In this document: positions 63,710 through 64,000 of the stretch, in pieces | Numbering within the stretch: the stretch's first letter is position 1 | Layout of the letters: every line of letters starts with the position of its first letter | DNA from: Allomyces macrogynus ATCC 38327 | Lineage: Eukaryota; Blastocladiomycota; Blastocladiomycetes; Blastocladiales; Blastocladiaceae | DNA: 64,000 nucleotides | Assembly: GCA_000151295.1 (NCBI GenBank) | Contig: GG745328.1 | Coordinates: forward strand, 290,168-354,167 | Reading direction: 5' to 3' | The notes under the pieces: generated by a model | Database searches by the model: none | Seen by the model: only the letters and a program-made list of their open reading frames with translations | What the model was told of the DNA's origin: nothing | Translations under genes and position numbers: made by a program

Positions 63710-64000
63710 GGCGACCAGTTGCTTGCGTTGTTGGTTGTTTGGTCGAGGTTGGGGTTGGAGAGAGCAGCGAGCGCGAAAGTGGACGAGAAGAAGCCCGCTG
63801 GGAGAGGAGCGGGGTACTCGATCCTTATCAAGGGCACCGAGGCGAGCTGGGGCGACGCGCGGCCGGTCAAGTACGCGTAGTCGTGGGGTAACCTCAAGTC
63901 AAGTTGTTGCTCGAATCTGCACGCCTCTGCTTTGGACCCGTGGCGGCGTCGTTGGCCGCCGAAAAATCGAGGCCGCGTGCGCTGCTGCTGGTGCGACAAG
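63710..64000. other. Upstream region of the MFS gene, to the window edge
   Basis: About 290 bp, no TATA box or gene recognised. Confidence 0.4.

Noticed and set aside
1..64000. tRNA, rRNA and CRISPR features
   Set aside because: No T-loop/A-box pairs, rRNA-like conserved blocks or regularly spaced repeats were seen on reading; a tRNAscan/Infernal run would settle this.

Overview
The window reads as nuclear DNA of a GC-rich, intron-bearing fungus, most likely an early-diverging zoosporic lineage such as Blastocladiomycota. Basis: a membrane 1,3-beta-glucan synthase (FKS), TOR, a Kex2-type convertase, a WDR75/Utp17 ribosome-biogenesis factor, a mitochondrial calcium uniporter (present in zoosporic fungi, patchy elsewhere) and a DIRS-type tyrosine-recombinase retrotransposon. 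Introns are short (about 60-95 nt), mostly with GTACGT-like donors and YAG acceptors. The lineage call is inference.

Layout. 0-16 kb is mostly conserved housekeeping DNA: a ferric-reductase-like gene running off the left edge, WDR75, a small basic LOC1-like gene, a broken PrmC/MTQ1 methyltransferase head-to-head with a TOR kinase gene whose product can be followed to the FATC tail but which is disrupted, and a secreted GH43 arabinanase-like gene. 16.6-25.3 kb is accessory: decayed copies of two multicopy families, a pair of unknown paralogues and an 834-residue disordered protein. 25.4-30.1 kb holds a kexin and MCU. 31-38.5 kb holds a divergent pair of intact WHxH/ubiquitin-like genes, a Pho80-type cyclin with 26-residue repeats, a 471-bp foldback element, a frameshifted DUF1399/GRDP gene and a fragment of a second FKS. 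39.7-45.2 kb is a seemingly intact FKS. 46.6-53.5 kb is again a mosaic of the two families. 53.9-58.6 kb is a near-complete DIRS-like element with inverted repeats, an internal complementary region and a 123-N assembly gap. 59.7-64 kb carries an F-box/LRR-like gene and an MFS oxalate/formate-antiporter-like gene.

The most unusual content is two dispersed families. The first, called here WHxH-UBL, joins a COG4278/DUF1399-like domain with a conserved WHAH(I/M)LDTR motif to a C-terminal ubiquitin- or SUMO-like domain that lacks the diglycine; there are seven copies, two clearly intact, plus one canonical DUF1399 relative. The second, Family A, is an unrecognised signal/anchor-type protein with an ectodomain, a Ser/Thr/Pro linker and a cysteine-containing C-terminal domain; there are five copies with conserved intron positions, at most one possibly functional. 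Copies of the two families often lie side by side and at one place are fused, which suggests recurrent local rearrangement.

Many genes carry single-base frameshifts. Some may be sequencing errors rather than decay, and this is stated where it matters. Exon boundaries were inferred by eye from splice motifs and reading-frame continuity.
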